Shown here: positions 18,313 to 26,884 of the stretch, in pieces
Layout: each line of letters opens with the position of its first letter
Position numbering within the stretch: the stretch's first letter is position 1
DNA from: Mucilaginibacter oryzae
Lineage (GTDB): Bacteria > Bacteroidota > Bacteroidia > Sphingobacteriales > Sphingobacteriaceae
DNA length: 64,000 nt
Assembly (NCBI RefSeq): GCF_003148845.1
Contig: NZ_QGHA01000014.1
Span: forward strand, 41,652 to 105,651
Direction: 5' to 3'
Program-made: the position numbers and the translations under genes
The notes under the pieces: model-generated
Databases searched by the model: none
What the model was told of the DNA's origin: nothing
Seen by the model: only the letters and a program-made list of their open reading frames with translations

Positions 18313-19101
18313 TTACAAACTGATCAGTCCCTTTGCTTTTAGTTTGTCAAGATAAAGGTCTATCTCCCAATCGCCCATACCAAAAATAGCTTCTGTTTGC
18401 CAGAAGGCCGCGTAGATAGCGGCTTTGGTCCCGGCTCCGGCATTATAAATATCAAGCAGTTTTTGTTCGAGGTAGCTAAGGCCATCACCGTTAATTTGCA
18501 GGCGTTTAAGGTGTGCCATTAAAGCTGGTTTAAGCAGCGGCATGCCTCCCCAAAAAGTGTTTTCGTTAAGCCATTTTTCCAATCCTGCCTTGTCATTGCC
18601 CACATATAATTTCCATGCATCAGCTGCAAGCCCCAGTTCCCATTCGTTCAGGCGCTCGCGGGCATCGTAAAGTTCTTCAAATTGCCGCCCGTTAAGTTCG
18701 CCCAGGCCCTTTTTATTGCCAAACTGCACACAATCGGCCAGGCAAACCAGGTAAATCGCCGGTGCCGACATATCGGTTTTTAACGTAAGCATTTCGAGTA
18801 CGCCCAACAGGTTTACCTGGCAGTGCAAATCAAACTCAAACCAAAGGTTAATCTCCGTGTAAGGGCCGTTCAGTTTTTCCAACTCGTTCAGCACTTTATG
18901 TTGATAATCATCCTCCGGCGCATTGAAGGTGCGGCCTATCCAATCGCGGCGGGCATTCCAGAAAGCCGCCGAAAGGATATCTTCCCGGAGCGGACCTTCA
19001 GAAAACACTTCGCGCCAAACCATAACATCGCCCTCAAGGCCGGTCTGTTCAAAACCATCTAAGGCGGCATCGCCGTTTAAAATATGGAGAATGGAGTTCA
19101 T
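18313..19101 (-). CDS. DUF1835 domain protein
   Basis: Protein of 262 residues, soluble. The N-terminus (MNSILHILNGDAALDGFEQTGLEGDVMVWREVFSEGPL) is the DUF1835 signature, and the C-terminal half resembles the DUF3658 region usually fused to it. No catalytic role is established for the family. It faces the LytTR gene tail-to-tail with 6 bp between stops, so no terminator fits between them. Confidence 0.85.
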   Translation of the reverse strand: MNSILHILNGDAALDGFEQTGLEGDVMVWREVFSEGPLREDILSAAFWNARRDWIGRTFNAPEDDYQHKVLNELEKLNGPYTEINLWFEFDLHCQVNLLGVLEMLTLKTDMSAPAIYLVCLADCVQFGNKKGLGELNGRQFEELYDARERLNEWELGLAADAWKLYVGNDKAGLEKWLNENTFWGGMPLLKPALMAHLKRLQINGDGLSYLEQKLLDIYNAGAGTKAAIYAAFWQTEAIFGMGDWEIDLYLDKLKAKGLISL

Positions 19102-19209
19102 AAAGGCTAAGGTAAAAATAAAACACCGGCCCCAGCCACCTGAAGGTGACGCTTTTTGAATTGCTTAAATTATGATGACACAAATTGATATTCCTGGTCA
19201 AAACCAACA

Positions 19210-19231
19210 AGCCCCACCTGGCGGCGGGGCT
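19210..19231 (-). terminator. Hairpin downstream of nrdJ
   Basis: AGCCCC (19210-19215) and GGGGCT (19226-19231), with an extra GCC/GGC contact inside. It lies about 45 bp past the nrdJ stop; on the minus strand the tail is only moderately T-rich (TGTTGGTTTTG). Confidence 0.5.
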
Positions 19232-19275
19232 GTCGCATAATTAACTATTTATAACTGATTAAAAAATCCACTTTA

Positions 19276-22200
19276 TCAGGAGCAACCCATTGAGTTACCG
19301 CAATTGAGGCACTTGTAGCAGGTGCCCGAGCGTACGGTAGTATGCCCGCAAACATTGCAACCCGGGGCATCGCTTTGCACACCCATACTTAAGTCGAAAG
19401 ATAAGCTTTTTCTTTGGGTATTTGCAACATTATCTACGTTTAACTGGTTACCGGTTGTCGGCGCGTAAACATTCGTCTCATCAGTATTAAAATCTGCATC
19501 ATCCATTTGCGGGTTACCTGTTACTGCGTTGTTTTCGGTAAGCACATGCACCAGGTCGGTACGGTTCTGGTACTCATAACCCAGCATCCTGAAAATATAA
19601 TCGATGATGGACGTGGCGCTTTTAATATTAGGGTGGCCAATCACCATACCAGCCGGTTCAAAACGGGTAAAAGTGAATTTCTCTACATACTCTTCCAACG
19701 GCACACCATATTGCAGGCCTACCGAAACAGCAATGGCAAAGCAGTTCATCAACGAGCGGAAGGTGGCGCCTTCCTTGTGCATATCCACGAAAATCTCGCC
19801 CAGGGTACCGTCCTCGTACTCGCCGGTACGTACAAAAACATTTTGCCCGCCTATGTTGGCCTTCTGCGTAAAACCACGGCGCTTATAGGGCAGGTTTTTC
19901 TTTTCAACCACCCGTGATAGCTGGCGCATAAAGGCCGTGTCCTTTGATTTTTCCATGATAGCCATGGCGGCTTCAATAACCTGCTCGGGTGTCAGATCGG
20001 CCAGTTTTACATTAGCCGCTTCGCCTAAAACTTCCTCTACCGTATCCAGTTTATCATCGGCTTCATCCTTAACATCGGATTTGGTTGACAGCGGCTGCGA
20101 CAGCTTACAGCCATCGCGGTAAAGCGCGTTGGCCTTAAGGCCCAGTTTCCACGAAAGCTCATAACAATCCTTAATTTCATCAACCCGGGCCTCGTTAGGC
20201 AGGTTGATGGTTTTGGAGATAGCTCCCGAAAGGAAAGGCTGCGCGGCGGCCATCATTTTGATATGCCCGTGAGCATGAATGTAGCGTTCGCCTTTGGCAC
20301 CGCATTTATTGGCGCAGTCAAAAATAGGGTAGTGTTCCTGTTTCAGGTACGGGGCGCCTTCGATGGTCATGGTACCGCAAACATATTCGTTAGCTTCGGT
20401 AATTTGCTTTTTGCCGAAGCCGATAGCTCTCAACAGGTTAAAATCAGGCGCATTGTATTGTTCAGGCGTTAGGCCGAGGCGTTTCAGGCATTCTTCGCCC
20501 AGCGCCCATACATTAAACGCGAAACCGATTTCGAAGGCCGAAACCAAACCCTTTTCCACTTTCTCTATCTCATCATCGGTAAATCCCTTGGCTTTAAGCG
20601 TATCCATGTTAATATGCGGCGCGCCCTTCAGCGTAGCAGCTCCTTTGGCATAGTTAACTATCGCGGTAACCTCGTGCTCCTGGTAACCCAAATTACGAAG
20701 GGCTTCGGGCACGGCCTGGTTAATGATCTTAAAGTAACCTCCGCCCGATAGTTTCTTGAATTTCACCAGCGCAAAATCGGGCTCAATGCCGGTGGTATCG
20801 CAATCCATTACCAAACCAATAGTGCCGGTTGGAGCTATTACGGTGGTCTGCGCGTTGCGGTAACCATATTTTTCGCCCATTTCTACCGCCTTATCCCAGG
20901 CATTGCAGGCTGCCGACAGCAGGTAATCCGGGCAAATTTTCTGGTCGATACCCGGAGGGGTTATTTCCAGTGCCTCAAAATTTTCTGTCGAGTTATAAGC
21001 CGCATAGCGGTGGTTGCGCATCACCCGCATCATGTGTTCTTTGTTATCATTATAGCGGCTAAATGTACCTAATTTGCGGGCCATTTCGGCCGAGGTGGCA
21101 TAGGCAGTACCGGTCATGATGGCGGTAATGGCGCCGCCAATAGCGCGGGCTTCATCACTATCATAAGCAATACCGCTAACCATCAGCGCCGAGCCTAAAT
21201 TGGCGTAACCGAGGCCAAGCGTACGGTAATCGTAGGATAGCTGCGCTACTTCTTTAGAGGGGAACTGCGCCATCAGTACGGATATTTCCAGCACGATGGT
21301 CCACATGCGGCAGGCATGTTCAAAACCTTTTACATCAAACACACGGGTTTGCGGGTTAAAGAAATGGGCAAGGTTGATGGATGCCAGGTTGCATGCCGTA
21401 TTATCCAGGAACATATACTCAGAACAAGGGTTTGACGCGTTGATACGCCCGCCTTCCGGGCAGGTATGCCACTCGTTAATGGTGGTATCAAACTGTACGC
21501 CCGGATCGGCACAGGCCCATGCTGCAAAAGCGATATCGTCCCATAGCTTTTGCGACGAGATGGATTTAATAGTTTTCCCGCTCATCCGGCTGGTCAGGTT
21601 CCAGGCCGAGCCTGTTTTTAGCGCCTTGAAAAAACTGTTGGGGATACGCACCGAATTGTTTGAATTTTGCCCAGATACGGTACGGTAAGCCTCGCCCTCA
21701 TAATCCGACGAGTAACCGGCAGCTATCAGCGCCGCCACTTTCTTTTCTTCCTCAACCTTCCAGTTTACAAAACCCTCAATTTCGGGGTGATTCAAATCAA
21801 GGCAAACCATTTTAGCCGCCCTGCGGGTTGTACCGCCCGATTTGATGGCACCGGCGGCCCTGTCGCCAATTTTCAGGAACGACATCAGGCCCGACGAATA
21901 ACCTCCGCCTGATAATTTTTCGCTTTCACCGCGGATTTTAGAGAAGTTGGTGCCCACGCCTGAGCCGTATTTAAAAATGCGGGCTTCGCGCACCCACAAA
22001 TCCATAATGCCACCCTCGTTCACCAGGTCGTCATCAACCGAAAGAATGAAGCAGGCATGCGGCTGCGGGCGCTCATAGGCCGATGTTGATTTGCTTAGCT
22101 GTTCTGTTACCGGATCGACAAAATAATGTCCCTGCGGTTTACCGGTAATTCCATAGGAATTATGCAAGCCGGTATTGAACCACTGCGGCGAATTTGGCGC

Positions 22201-22614
22201 GGCCAGCTGCCCGATAATGGTATAAACAATTTCATCGTAAAATATTTCAGCATCCTTAGCGGTGGTGAAATAGCCGTATCGTGTTCCCCAATCCTTCCAG
22301 CAATTGGCCATGCGGTGGGCAACCTGTTTGATGCTTTTCTCGGATCCTGTACTACCGTCGGGCTGGGGGACCCCTGCCTTGCGAAAATATTTTTGAGCGA
22401 GAATATCCGTTGCCACCTGCGACCAGCCCGCGGGCACCTCCACGTCGGTCATTTCAAACACGGCATCGCCCGAAGGGTTACGGATTACCGACGATCGTTT
22501 TTCATACTTAAACAGGTCATAAACGCTTATCCCTTCTTTACTAAAATAGCGTTCTGTTTTGAGGCCTTTTCCTTCGCCCGCAGCGGGCATTTTCCTGGTA
22601 ACGTTTTTAGCCAT
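19276..22614 (-). CDS. nrdJ: Adenosylcobalamin-dependent (class II) ribonucleotide reductase
   Basis: Protein of 1112 residues. It reduces ribonucleotides to deoxyribonucleotides using adenosylcobalamin and no oxygen. The alpha/beta barrel holds SPQWFNTGLHNSYG, the active-site region NPCSEYMFLDNTACNLASINL and the APTGTIGLVMDCDTTGIEPDF finger-loop segment. A C-terminal zinc-ribbon-like tail, CNVCGH..........CYKCLNCGNSMGCS, is typical of the long NrdJ subclass and may carry the redox cysteines. No cobalamin riboswitch is visible upstream; a palindrome next to the -7 box (22684-22712) suggests protein-mediated control. Confidence 0.95.
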   Translation of the reverse strand: MAKNVTRKMPAAGEGKGLKTERYFSKEGISVYDLFKYEKRSSVIRNPSGDAVFEMTDVEVPAGWSQVATDILAQKYFRKAGVPQPDGSTGSEKSIKQVAHRMANCWKDWGTRYGYFTTAKDAEIFYDEIVYTIIGQLAAPNSPQWFNTGLHNSYGITGKPQGHYFVDPVTEQLSKSTSAYERPQPHACFILSVDDDLVNEGGIMDLWVREARIFKYGSGVGTNFSKIRGESEKLSGGGYSSGLMSFLKIGDRAAGAIKSGGTTRRAAKMVCLDLNHPEIEGFVNWKVEEEKKVAALIAAGYSSDYEGEAYRTVSGQNSNNSVRIPNSFFKALKTGSAWNLTSRMSGKTIKSISSQKLWDDIAFAAWACADPGVQFDTTINEWHTCPEGGRINASNPCSEYMFLDNTACNLASINLAHFFNPQTRVFDVKGFEHACRMWTIVLEISVLMAQFPSKEVAQLSYDYRTLGLGYANLGSALMVSGIAYDSDEARAIGGAITAIMTGTAYATSAEMARKLGTFSRYNDNKEHMMRVMRNHRYAAYNSTENFEALEITPPGIDQKICPDYLLSAACNAWDKAVEMGEKYGYRNAQTTVIAPTGTIGLVMDCDTTGIEPDFALVKFKKLSGGGYFKIINQAVPEALRNLGYQEHEVTAIVNYAKGAATLKGAPHINMDTLKAKGFTDDEIEKVEKGLVSAFEIGFAFNVWALGEECLKRLGLTPEQYNAPDFNLLRAIGFGKKQITEANEYVCGTMTIEGAPYLKQEHYPIFDCANKCGAKGERYIHAHGHIKMMAAAQPFLSGAISKTINLPNEARVDEIKDCYELSWKLGLKANALYRDGCKLSQPLSTKSDVKDEADDKLDTVEEVLGEAANVKLADLTPEQVIEAAMAIMEKSKDTAFMRQLSRVVEKKNLPYKRRGFTQKANIGGQNVFVRTGEYEDGTLGEIFVDMHKEGATFRSLMNCFAIAVSVGLQYGVPLEEYVEKFTFTRFEPAGMVIGHPNIKSATSIIDYIFRMLGYEYQNRTDLVHVLTENNAVTGNPQMDDADFNTDETNVYAPTTGNQLNVDNVANTQRKSLSFDLSMGVQSDAPGCNVCGHTTVRSGTCYKCLNCGNSMGCS

Positions 22615-22683
22615 AGCTTTTCCTAATGATGATAAAACTTAAACGAGTAAATGCAACACTAAAAAGGTTCAGGGGTTTTAATT

Positions 22684-22712
22684 CAAAGCTATCAGTATGC
22701 TGAATAGCATAC
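22684..22712 (-). promoter_or_regulatory. nrdJ -7 box with abutting palindrome
   Basis: On the minus strand TAGCTTTG (22684-22691) matches TAnnTTTG, 70 bp before nrdJ. Immediately upstream, in the -33/-7 spacer, is a perfect palindrome GTATGCT-GAAT-AGCATAC (22695-22712), well placed for a repressor. No TTTG -33 element is seen. The palindrome does not resemble the NrdR consensus. Confidence 0.4.
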
Positions 22713-23138
22713 CAGCCGGAGTTTTCCACAGGGCTTAAATAAACGGCCCTGATTAAACGTTATGCAATAAAAAATACTGTTTTCTAAGGCCTTGTCATGT
22801 TAATAACTCAAAAAAATAGCTGTCAATACGCAGCGGGCGGATATTTTTTTAACATGCCGGGGCGCGACCGGAAAACGAAAATCTGTTATTATAGGGAGGT
22901 TGGGATTTTACTTACAAAATAGTCGCGGCAGTATACTGCAAGTGTTTGCACCAGCTAAGCTATTGTTAATTAAGTCAGAGACTTAGTTAATTTTACACCA
23001 TAGGTTACGCTATATCTAAATTGGCGGAAGCTACATAGTTTGTAACCAAACCAAACAAAGCATCTTCAAAAAAAAATGACACAATGATCTAATGACTTCA
23101 ATGACTGATATGTGTATATTCACGGCAAATTTTGAGGT
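22713..23138. other. Gene-free stretch upstream of nrdJ
   Basis: No credible gene on either strand. It holds an imperfect palindrome TTAATTAAGTC-aga-GACTTAGTTAA at 22966-22990 (10 of 11 pairs), which could be an operator or a weak bidirectional terminator. I see nothing else. Confidence 0.5.
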
Positions 23139-23561
23139 ATGACACTTTATAGCTTTTTTAAAGAAGCCCATTCGGGTTTCAGGTATGTTGTTATCATTTT
23201 GGTATTGCTGGCCATTGTACGCGCCTTTATGGGCTGGCTGGGTAAAGGGCCTTATGGCGAGGGAAACCGCAAACTTAACCTGTTTGCTATGATCTCGGTA
23301 CACACCCAATTTTTGCTGGGCATCATTTTGTTTTTTATCAGCCCCATGGTACAGTTTGGTAAAGAAACCATGAAAAATCCTATCACCCGCTACTGGACGG
23401 TTGAGCACTGGGTAATGATGGTAATCGCTATCGCGCTAATCACCATCGGCCATAGCAAATCGAAGAAAGCTGCTCTGCCAGAGGCTAAACACAAAGCCGT
23501 TGCCGTGTTCTATTTGATCGGTTTGATCATCATCACTGCGGGTATAATGCTTATTCCGTAG
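23139..23561 (+). CDS. Four-helix membrane protein, cytochrome-b-like
   Basis: Protein of 140 residues with four hydrophobic segments (about 15-33, 48-68, 85-103, 118-138) and conserved-looking His residues near helix ends (AHSG, SVHTQF, VEHWVMM, IGHSK). Similar Bacteroidota proteins are often labelled cytochrome B. The His positions would suit haem binding, but I cannot prove it. It stands alone, upstream of the trp leader. Confidence 0.6.
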   Translation: MTLYSFFKEAHSGFRYVVIILVLLAIVRAFMGWLGKGPYGEGNRKLNLFAMISVHTQFLLGIILFFISPMVQFGKETMKNPITRYWTVEHWVMMVIAIALITIGHSKSKKAALPEAKHKAVAVFYLIGLIIITAGIMLIP

Positions 23562-23611
23562 TAATTCTATGTAGCTAATAGGATTTAGCAAATAAAAAAG
23601 TTTACAAAAAA

Positions 23612-23641
23612 TTTGACAATTCAAATTTCTTTATAAATTTG
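23612..23641 (+). promoter_or_regulatory. trp promoter
   Basis: TTTG at 23612-23615, an 18-nt spacer, then TAAATTTG at 23634-23641. This is a full match to the Bacteroidota sigma consensus TTTG/TAnnTTTG. The expected start of transcription is near 23646-23648, only 2-4 nt before the leader-peptide ATG. Confidence 0.72.
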
Positions 23642-23649
23642 TGACCACG

Positions 23650-23718
23650 ATGATTAAAAACACACATAAAAACAGCTGGTGGCACCAATTAAATTGGCAG
23701 CCGGCTCGCGCTTTTTGA
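23650..23718 (+). CDS. trpL: trp leader peptide
   Basis: A 22-codon open frame from ATG 23650 to TGA 23716-23718, reading M-I-K-N-T-H-K-N-S-W-W-H-Q-L-N-W-Q-P-A-R-A-F. It has tandem Trp codons at 23677-23682 and a third at 23695-23697. Three Trp in 22 codons directly upstream of trpE, inside an RNA that folds as an attenuator, identify it as the leader peptide. Translation senses charged tRNA-Trp. The ORF lies a few nt from the predicted mRNA start, so it may be translated from an almost leaderless end. Confidence 0.85.
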   Translation: MIKNTHKNSWWHQLNWQPARAF

Positions 23719-23787
23719 TCAGAGACAACTAATCAATTGTGAACCTAAATAGGAAACCCGGCGACCCCAATTCGTCGGGTTTTTTTG
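23674..23787 (+). promoter_or_regulatory. trp attenuator (alternative hairpins)
   Basis: Segment 1 (AGCTGG 23674-23679, CCAATT 23685-23690) pairs with segment 2 (AATTGG 23692-23697, CCGGCT 23701-23706). Segment 2 can instead pair with segment 3 (CCGG 23758-23761, CCAATT 23767-23772). Segment 3 also forms the terminator: ACCCGGCGA 23756-23764 with TCGTCGGGT 23772-23780, then seven T. The Trp codons lie within segment 1. A ribosome stalled there frees segment 2 to form the 2:3 antiterminator; fast translation allows the terminator. All pairings were read directly from the sequence. Confidence 0.82.
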
Positions 23788-23809
23788 TTTTAAGATATTT
23801 TGAAATAAC

Positions 23810-25219
23810 ATGAGCACATTTAAAATTACTACTACTTATAAAAAGCTCCTTGCCGATACCACTACCCCGGTAAGCATTTATCTGCGCCTGCGCGATGTAT
23901 TCCCAAACTCGCTGCTGCTGGAAAGTTCCGATTACCATAGCCGCGAAAACAGCACCAGCTACATTTGCTGCGAACCATTAAGCGGCATTGTGCTGAATAA
24001 GGGCATCCTCAAAAAAAGTTATCCCGATGGCAGCCAGGAAACACATGAGGCAGGCACATTTGATCTGATAGAACAACTCAACGCGTTTACCGGGAGCTTC
24101 GAAACAGATTCGATGCCGTTAAAAATGATCACCAACGGTTTGTTTGGCTATTTTACCCACGAGGCGGTTGAGCATTACGAAACCATCAAATTAAAACAAA
24201 GTGATGATACCACCCGCCAGATCCCGGTGATGCAGTACCATATTTACCGCTACATCATCGCTATCGACCACTTCAAGAACGAACTATACATATTCCACAA
24301 CCAGCCCGAGGGTGCGCCCACCAACGGCGGTATCGAGAAACTGGAATACCTCATCAAAAACAAAAATTTTCCCGAATACAGCTTCAAAAGCAACGGCGAC
24401 GAAAAATCAAACCTCACCAATGAGCAGTTTATTGCCATTGTAGAGAAAATGAAGCAGCACATTTACCGGGGCGATGTATTCCAGATTGTACCCTCAAGGG
24501 CCTTTTCCCGTACTTTTTTGGGCGATGAGTTTAACGTTTACCGTGCGCTTCGCTCCATCAACCCCTCGCCGTATTTATTTTACTTTGATTTTGGCGATTT
24601 CAGGATTTTTGGCTCATCGCCTGAGGCCCAGATCACCATCAAAAACAACGTTGCCAACATATTCCCGATTGCCGGAACATTTAAACGCAGCGGCGATGAC
24701 GAGAAGGATGCCGAAATTGCCCGTAACCTCGAGAACGACCCCAAAGAATCTGCAGAGCATGTAATGCTGGTTGACCTGGCCCGTAACGACCTGAGCCGCC
24801 ATTGCGAGAATGTAACCGTTAAGGCTTTTAAGGAGGTTCAATACTACTCGCACCTCATCCACCTGGTATCCCACGTTAGCGGCAAGCTTAAACCCGGTGT
24901 ATCAGCATTTAAAGTGGTGGCCGATACCTATCCCGCAGGTACATTGAGCGGCGCACCAAAATACCGCGCCATGGAGATCATCGACGAAAATGAGAATATT
25001 AAACGCAGTTTTTACAGCGGTGCAATCGGGTTCCTGGGCTTCAATGGTGATTTTAACCATGCCATCATGATCCGCTCGTTCCTGAGTAAAAACAATACTT
25101 TACATTACCAGGCCGGTGCAGGTATTGTAGCCGGATCAGTACCTGAAAGTGAATTGAAGGAAGTAGATACCAAGATCTCGGCGTTGCGAAGGGCATTTGA
25201 GCTGGCGGAGGAATTGTAA
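23810..25219 (+). CDS. trpE: Anthranilate synthase component I
   Basis: Protein of 469 residues. It converts chorismate to anthranilate with the TrpG amidotransferase. The N-terminal domain has LLLESSDYHS, the LLES feedback site for tryptophan that distinguishes TrpE from PabB. The chorismate-binding domain has GDVFQIVPSRAFS, GSSPEAQI, ARNDLSRHC and AGTLSGAPKYRAMEII. It is first after the attenuator, with the start 23 bp past the terminator T-run. Confidence 0.96.
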   Translation: MSTFKITTTYKKLLADTTTPVSIYLRLRDVFPNSLLLESSDYHSRENSTSYICCEPLSGIVLNKGILKKSYPDGSQETHEAGTFDLIEQLNAFTGSFETDSMPLKMITNGLFGYFTHEAVEHYETIKLKQSDDTTRQIPVMQYHIYRYIIAIDHFKNELYIFHNQPEGAPTNGGIEKLEYLIKNKNFPEYSFKSNGDEKSNLTNEQFIAIVEKMKQHIYRGDVFQIVPSRAFSRTFLGDEFNVYRALRSINPSPYLFYFDFGDFRIFGSSPEAQITIKNNVANIFPIAGTFKRSGDDEKDAEIARNLENDPKESAEHVMLVDLARNDLSRHCENVTVKAFKEVQYYSHLIHLVSHVSGKLKPGVSAFKVVADTYPAGTLSGAPKYRAMEIIDENENIKRSFYSGAIGFLGFNGDFNHAIMIRSFLSKNNTLHYQAGAGIVAGSVPESELKEVDTKISALRRAFELAEEL

Positions 25220-25250
25220 CCCCCTAACCCCCTGAAGGGGGAACTATAGT
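25220..25250. repeat. CCCCCTGAAGGGGG palindromic repeat, copy between trpE and trpG
   Basis: It starts one base after the trpE stop. CCCCCTAA precedes the hairpin CCCCC-TGAA-GGGGG at 25228-25241. It is inverted relative to the copy at 25321-25350, so the two can pair over 14 bp. Confidence 0.75.
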
Positions 25251-25293
25251 GGTTAATTAAATTTTGATAGATTTTTTAAAGATATATAATACA

Positions 25294-25914
25294 ATGAACG
25301 AAAATACAAACACTACTCCTTCAAGCACCCCCTTCAGGGGGCGGGGGGGGATCCTGATCATAGATAACTACGACTCCTTTACCTATAACCTGGTGCACCT
25401 GGTAAACGAACTTGGCCTGGAGTGCGAAGTTTGGAGAAACGACCAGTTTGCTATTGAAGAGGTGGAAGCTTTTGATAAGATCATCCTTTCGCCGGGGCCG
25501 GGCATCCCCTCTGAAGCGGGTTTGTTGTTGGAGGTAATTGAAAAATACGCGCCTACAAAAAGTATTTTTGGGGTTTGCCTGGGGCAGCAGGCCATAGCCG
25601 AAGCTTTCGGTGGTCAGTTGCATAACCTTAACCAGCCCATGCATGGGATAGCCACACCGATTAAAGTGACGGATAGTGAAGAGGTACTGTTTGCCGGTTT
25701 GCCCGAAAACTTTAAAGTAGGCCGTTACCACTCGTGGGTGGTAAGCGAAAGCGGGTTGCCGGGTTCATTGCATATTACCGCTATTGATGAAGCCGACAAC
25801 TCGATCATGGCGTTGAGCCATAAAGAATACGATGTGCGCGGGGTACAGTTTCATCCGGAATCGATACTAACCGAGTACGGTAAGGAGATGATGCAAAACT
25901 GGCTTAAGGCGTAG
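25294..25914 (+). CDS. trpG: Anthranilate synthase component II, repeat-derived N-terminus
   Basis: Class I glutamine amidotransferase of 206 residues. The catalytic triad is Cys in FGVCLGQQAIAEAFGG and His..Glu in VQFHPESILTEYG; the oxyanion strand is LSPGPGIPSEAG. It supplies ammonia to TrpE. Normal family members begin at (M)ILIIDNYDSFTYNL. Here that Met is Gly, and translation must begin upstream at ATG 25294 (or TTG 25264), adding MNENTNTTPSSTPFRGRGG, whose last part is encoded by a dispersed palindromic repeat. Confidence 0.94.
   Translation: MNENTNTTPSSTPFRGRGGILIIDNYDSFTYNLVHLVNELGLECEVWRNDQFAIEEVEAFDKIILSPGPGIPSEAGLLLEVIEKYAPTKSIFGVCLGQQAIAEAFGGQLHNLNQPMHGIATPIKVTDSEEVLFAGLPENFKVGRYHSWVVSESGLPGSLHITAIDEADNSIMALSHKEYDVRGVQFHPESILTEYGKEMMQNWLKA
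25321..25350. repeat. Palindromic repeat inside the 5' end of trpG
   Basis: CCCCC-TTCA-GGGGG at 25328-25341 followed by CGGGGGGGG. It is read in frame as STPFRGRGG at the TrpG N-terminus and is the reverse orientation of the 25220-25250 copy. Confidence 0.82.
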
Positions 25915-26000
25915 TTTTGAGGGAATAATGATAACTTTGGAAAATTAAGATAATGTCGTTGCTGCGGGGTAGCTCGCAATAACGGTTAGTTTAACAAATT

Positions 26001-26022
26001 CTCCCTTTAGGGAGTTAGGGGG
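26001..26022. repeat. Palindromic repeat abutting the trpC start
   Basis: CTCCC-TTTA-GGGAG followed by TTAGGGGG, ending 3 bp before the trpC ATG. Same family as the repeats on the other side of trpG; it occupies the place of a ribosome-binding site. Confidence 0.7.
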
Positions 26023-26025
26023 CTT

Positions 26026-26808
26026 ATGACCATACTTGATAAAATAGTTGCCAATAAAAAAAGAGAAGTAGCTGCTGCCAAAAAACGTACCTCGTACATA
26101 GCGCTCGAAGAGTCGGAATATTTTCACCGCGATACTTATTCCTTCAAAGAGTTTCTGCTTGACCCGGCGCGTACCGGTATCATTGCCGAGTTTAAGCGCA
26201 AATCGCCATCAAAAGGCATTATCAATGATAAGGTAAGGGTTAGCGCGGTTACTACAGATTATGCTGCGGCAGGCGCGTCGGCCCTCTCGGTACTTACCGA
26301 CCGTAAGTTTTTTATGGGGCGCAAAGCCGATCTGGTAAAGGCCCGGTCGGTAAATAATATCCCGGTATTGCGTAAGGATTTTATGATAGATGAGTACCAG
26401 GTGATAGAAGCCAAATCGTTGGGCGCGGATATCATTTTACTGATTGCTGCTATCCTCAGCCCTGCCGAGATCGACACTTTAGCCAAACTGGCCAAAAGCC
26501 TTGGTTTAAATGTATTGCTCGAAGTGCATAACCTCGAAGAACTGGAGCGCAGCATCAACCCTAATCTTGATGCTATCGGCGTAAATAACCGTAACCTGGC
26601 CGATTTTACCGTATCTGTAGAAACATCCTACCAACTGGCTAAACATATCCCCGCCGAGTTTATGAAAATTTCGGAAAGCGCTATCAGCGATCCGGAAACT
26701 ATCCGCCAACTTAAGTTGGCAGGGTTTAACGGTTTCCTCATCGGCGAAACGTTTATGAAACAGGCTGATCCCGGTCAGGCCATGCGCGATTTTGTGGCTC
26801 AGTTATAA
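26026..26808 (+). CDS. trpC: Indole-3-glycerol-phosphate synthase
   Basis: Protein of 260 residues, TIM barrel. The catalytic residues appear in EFKRKSPSKG, LRKDFMIDEYQ, LLEVHNLEEL, GVNNRNL and KISESAISDPETI, with the phosphate-binding FLIGETFM. It closes the indole ring from CdRP. It follows trpG by 111 bp without trpD between them, and trpF/B/A do not follow, so the pathway is split in this genome. Confidence 0.96.
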   Translation: MTILDKIVANKKREVAAAKKRTSYIALEESEYFHRDTYSFKEFLLDPARTGIIAEFKRKSPSKGIINDKVRVSAVTTDYAAAGASALSVLTDRKFFMGRKADLVKARSVNNIPVLRKDFMIDEYQVIEAKSLGADIILLIAAILSPAEIDTLAKLAKSLGLNVLLEVHNLEELERSINPNLDAIGVNNRNLADFTVSVETSYQLAKHIPAEFMKISESAISDPETIRQLKLAGFNGFLIGETFMKQADPGQAMRDFVAQL

Positions 26809-26884
26809 AATTAATACTTACGGGGTGTTAGAGCCTTGTAAGTATTGTTTCATCAATTTACTTTGATCGGGGTAAACAACTATC

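Noticed and set aside
19507..19917. Plus-strand open frame of 136 codons opposite nrdJ
   Set aside because: nrdJ is a firm full-length match on the other strand. Long antisense frames are expected with this codon use.
22615..23138. Cobalamin riboswitch before the B12-dependent reductase
   Set aside because: I looked on the minus strand for the B12 box and surrounding stems and found none; only a palindrome and a -7 box are visible.
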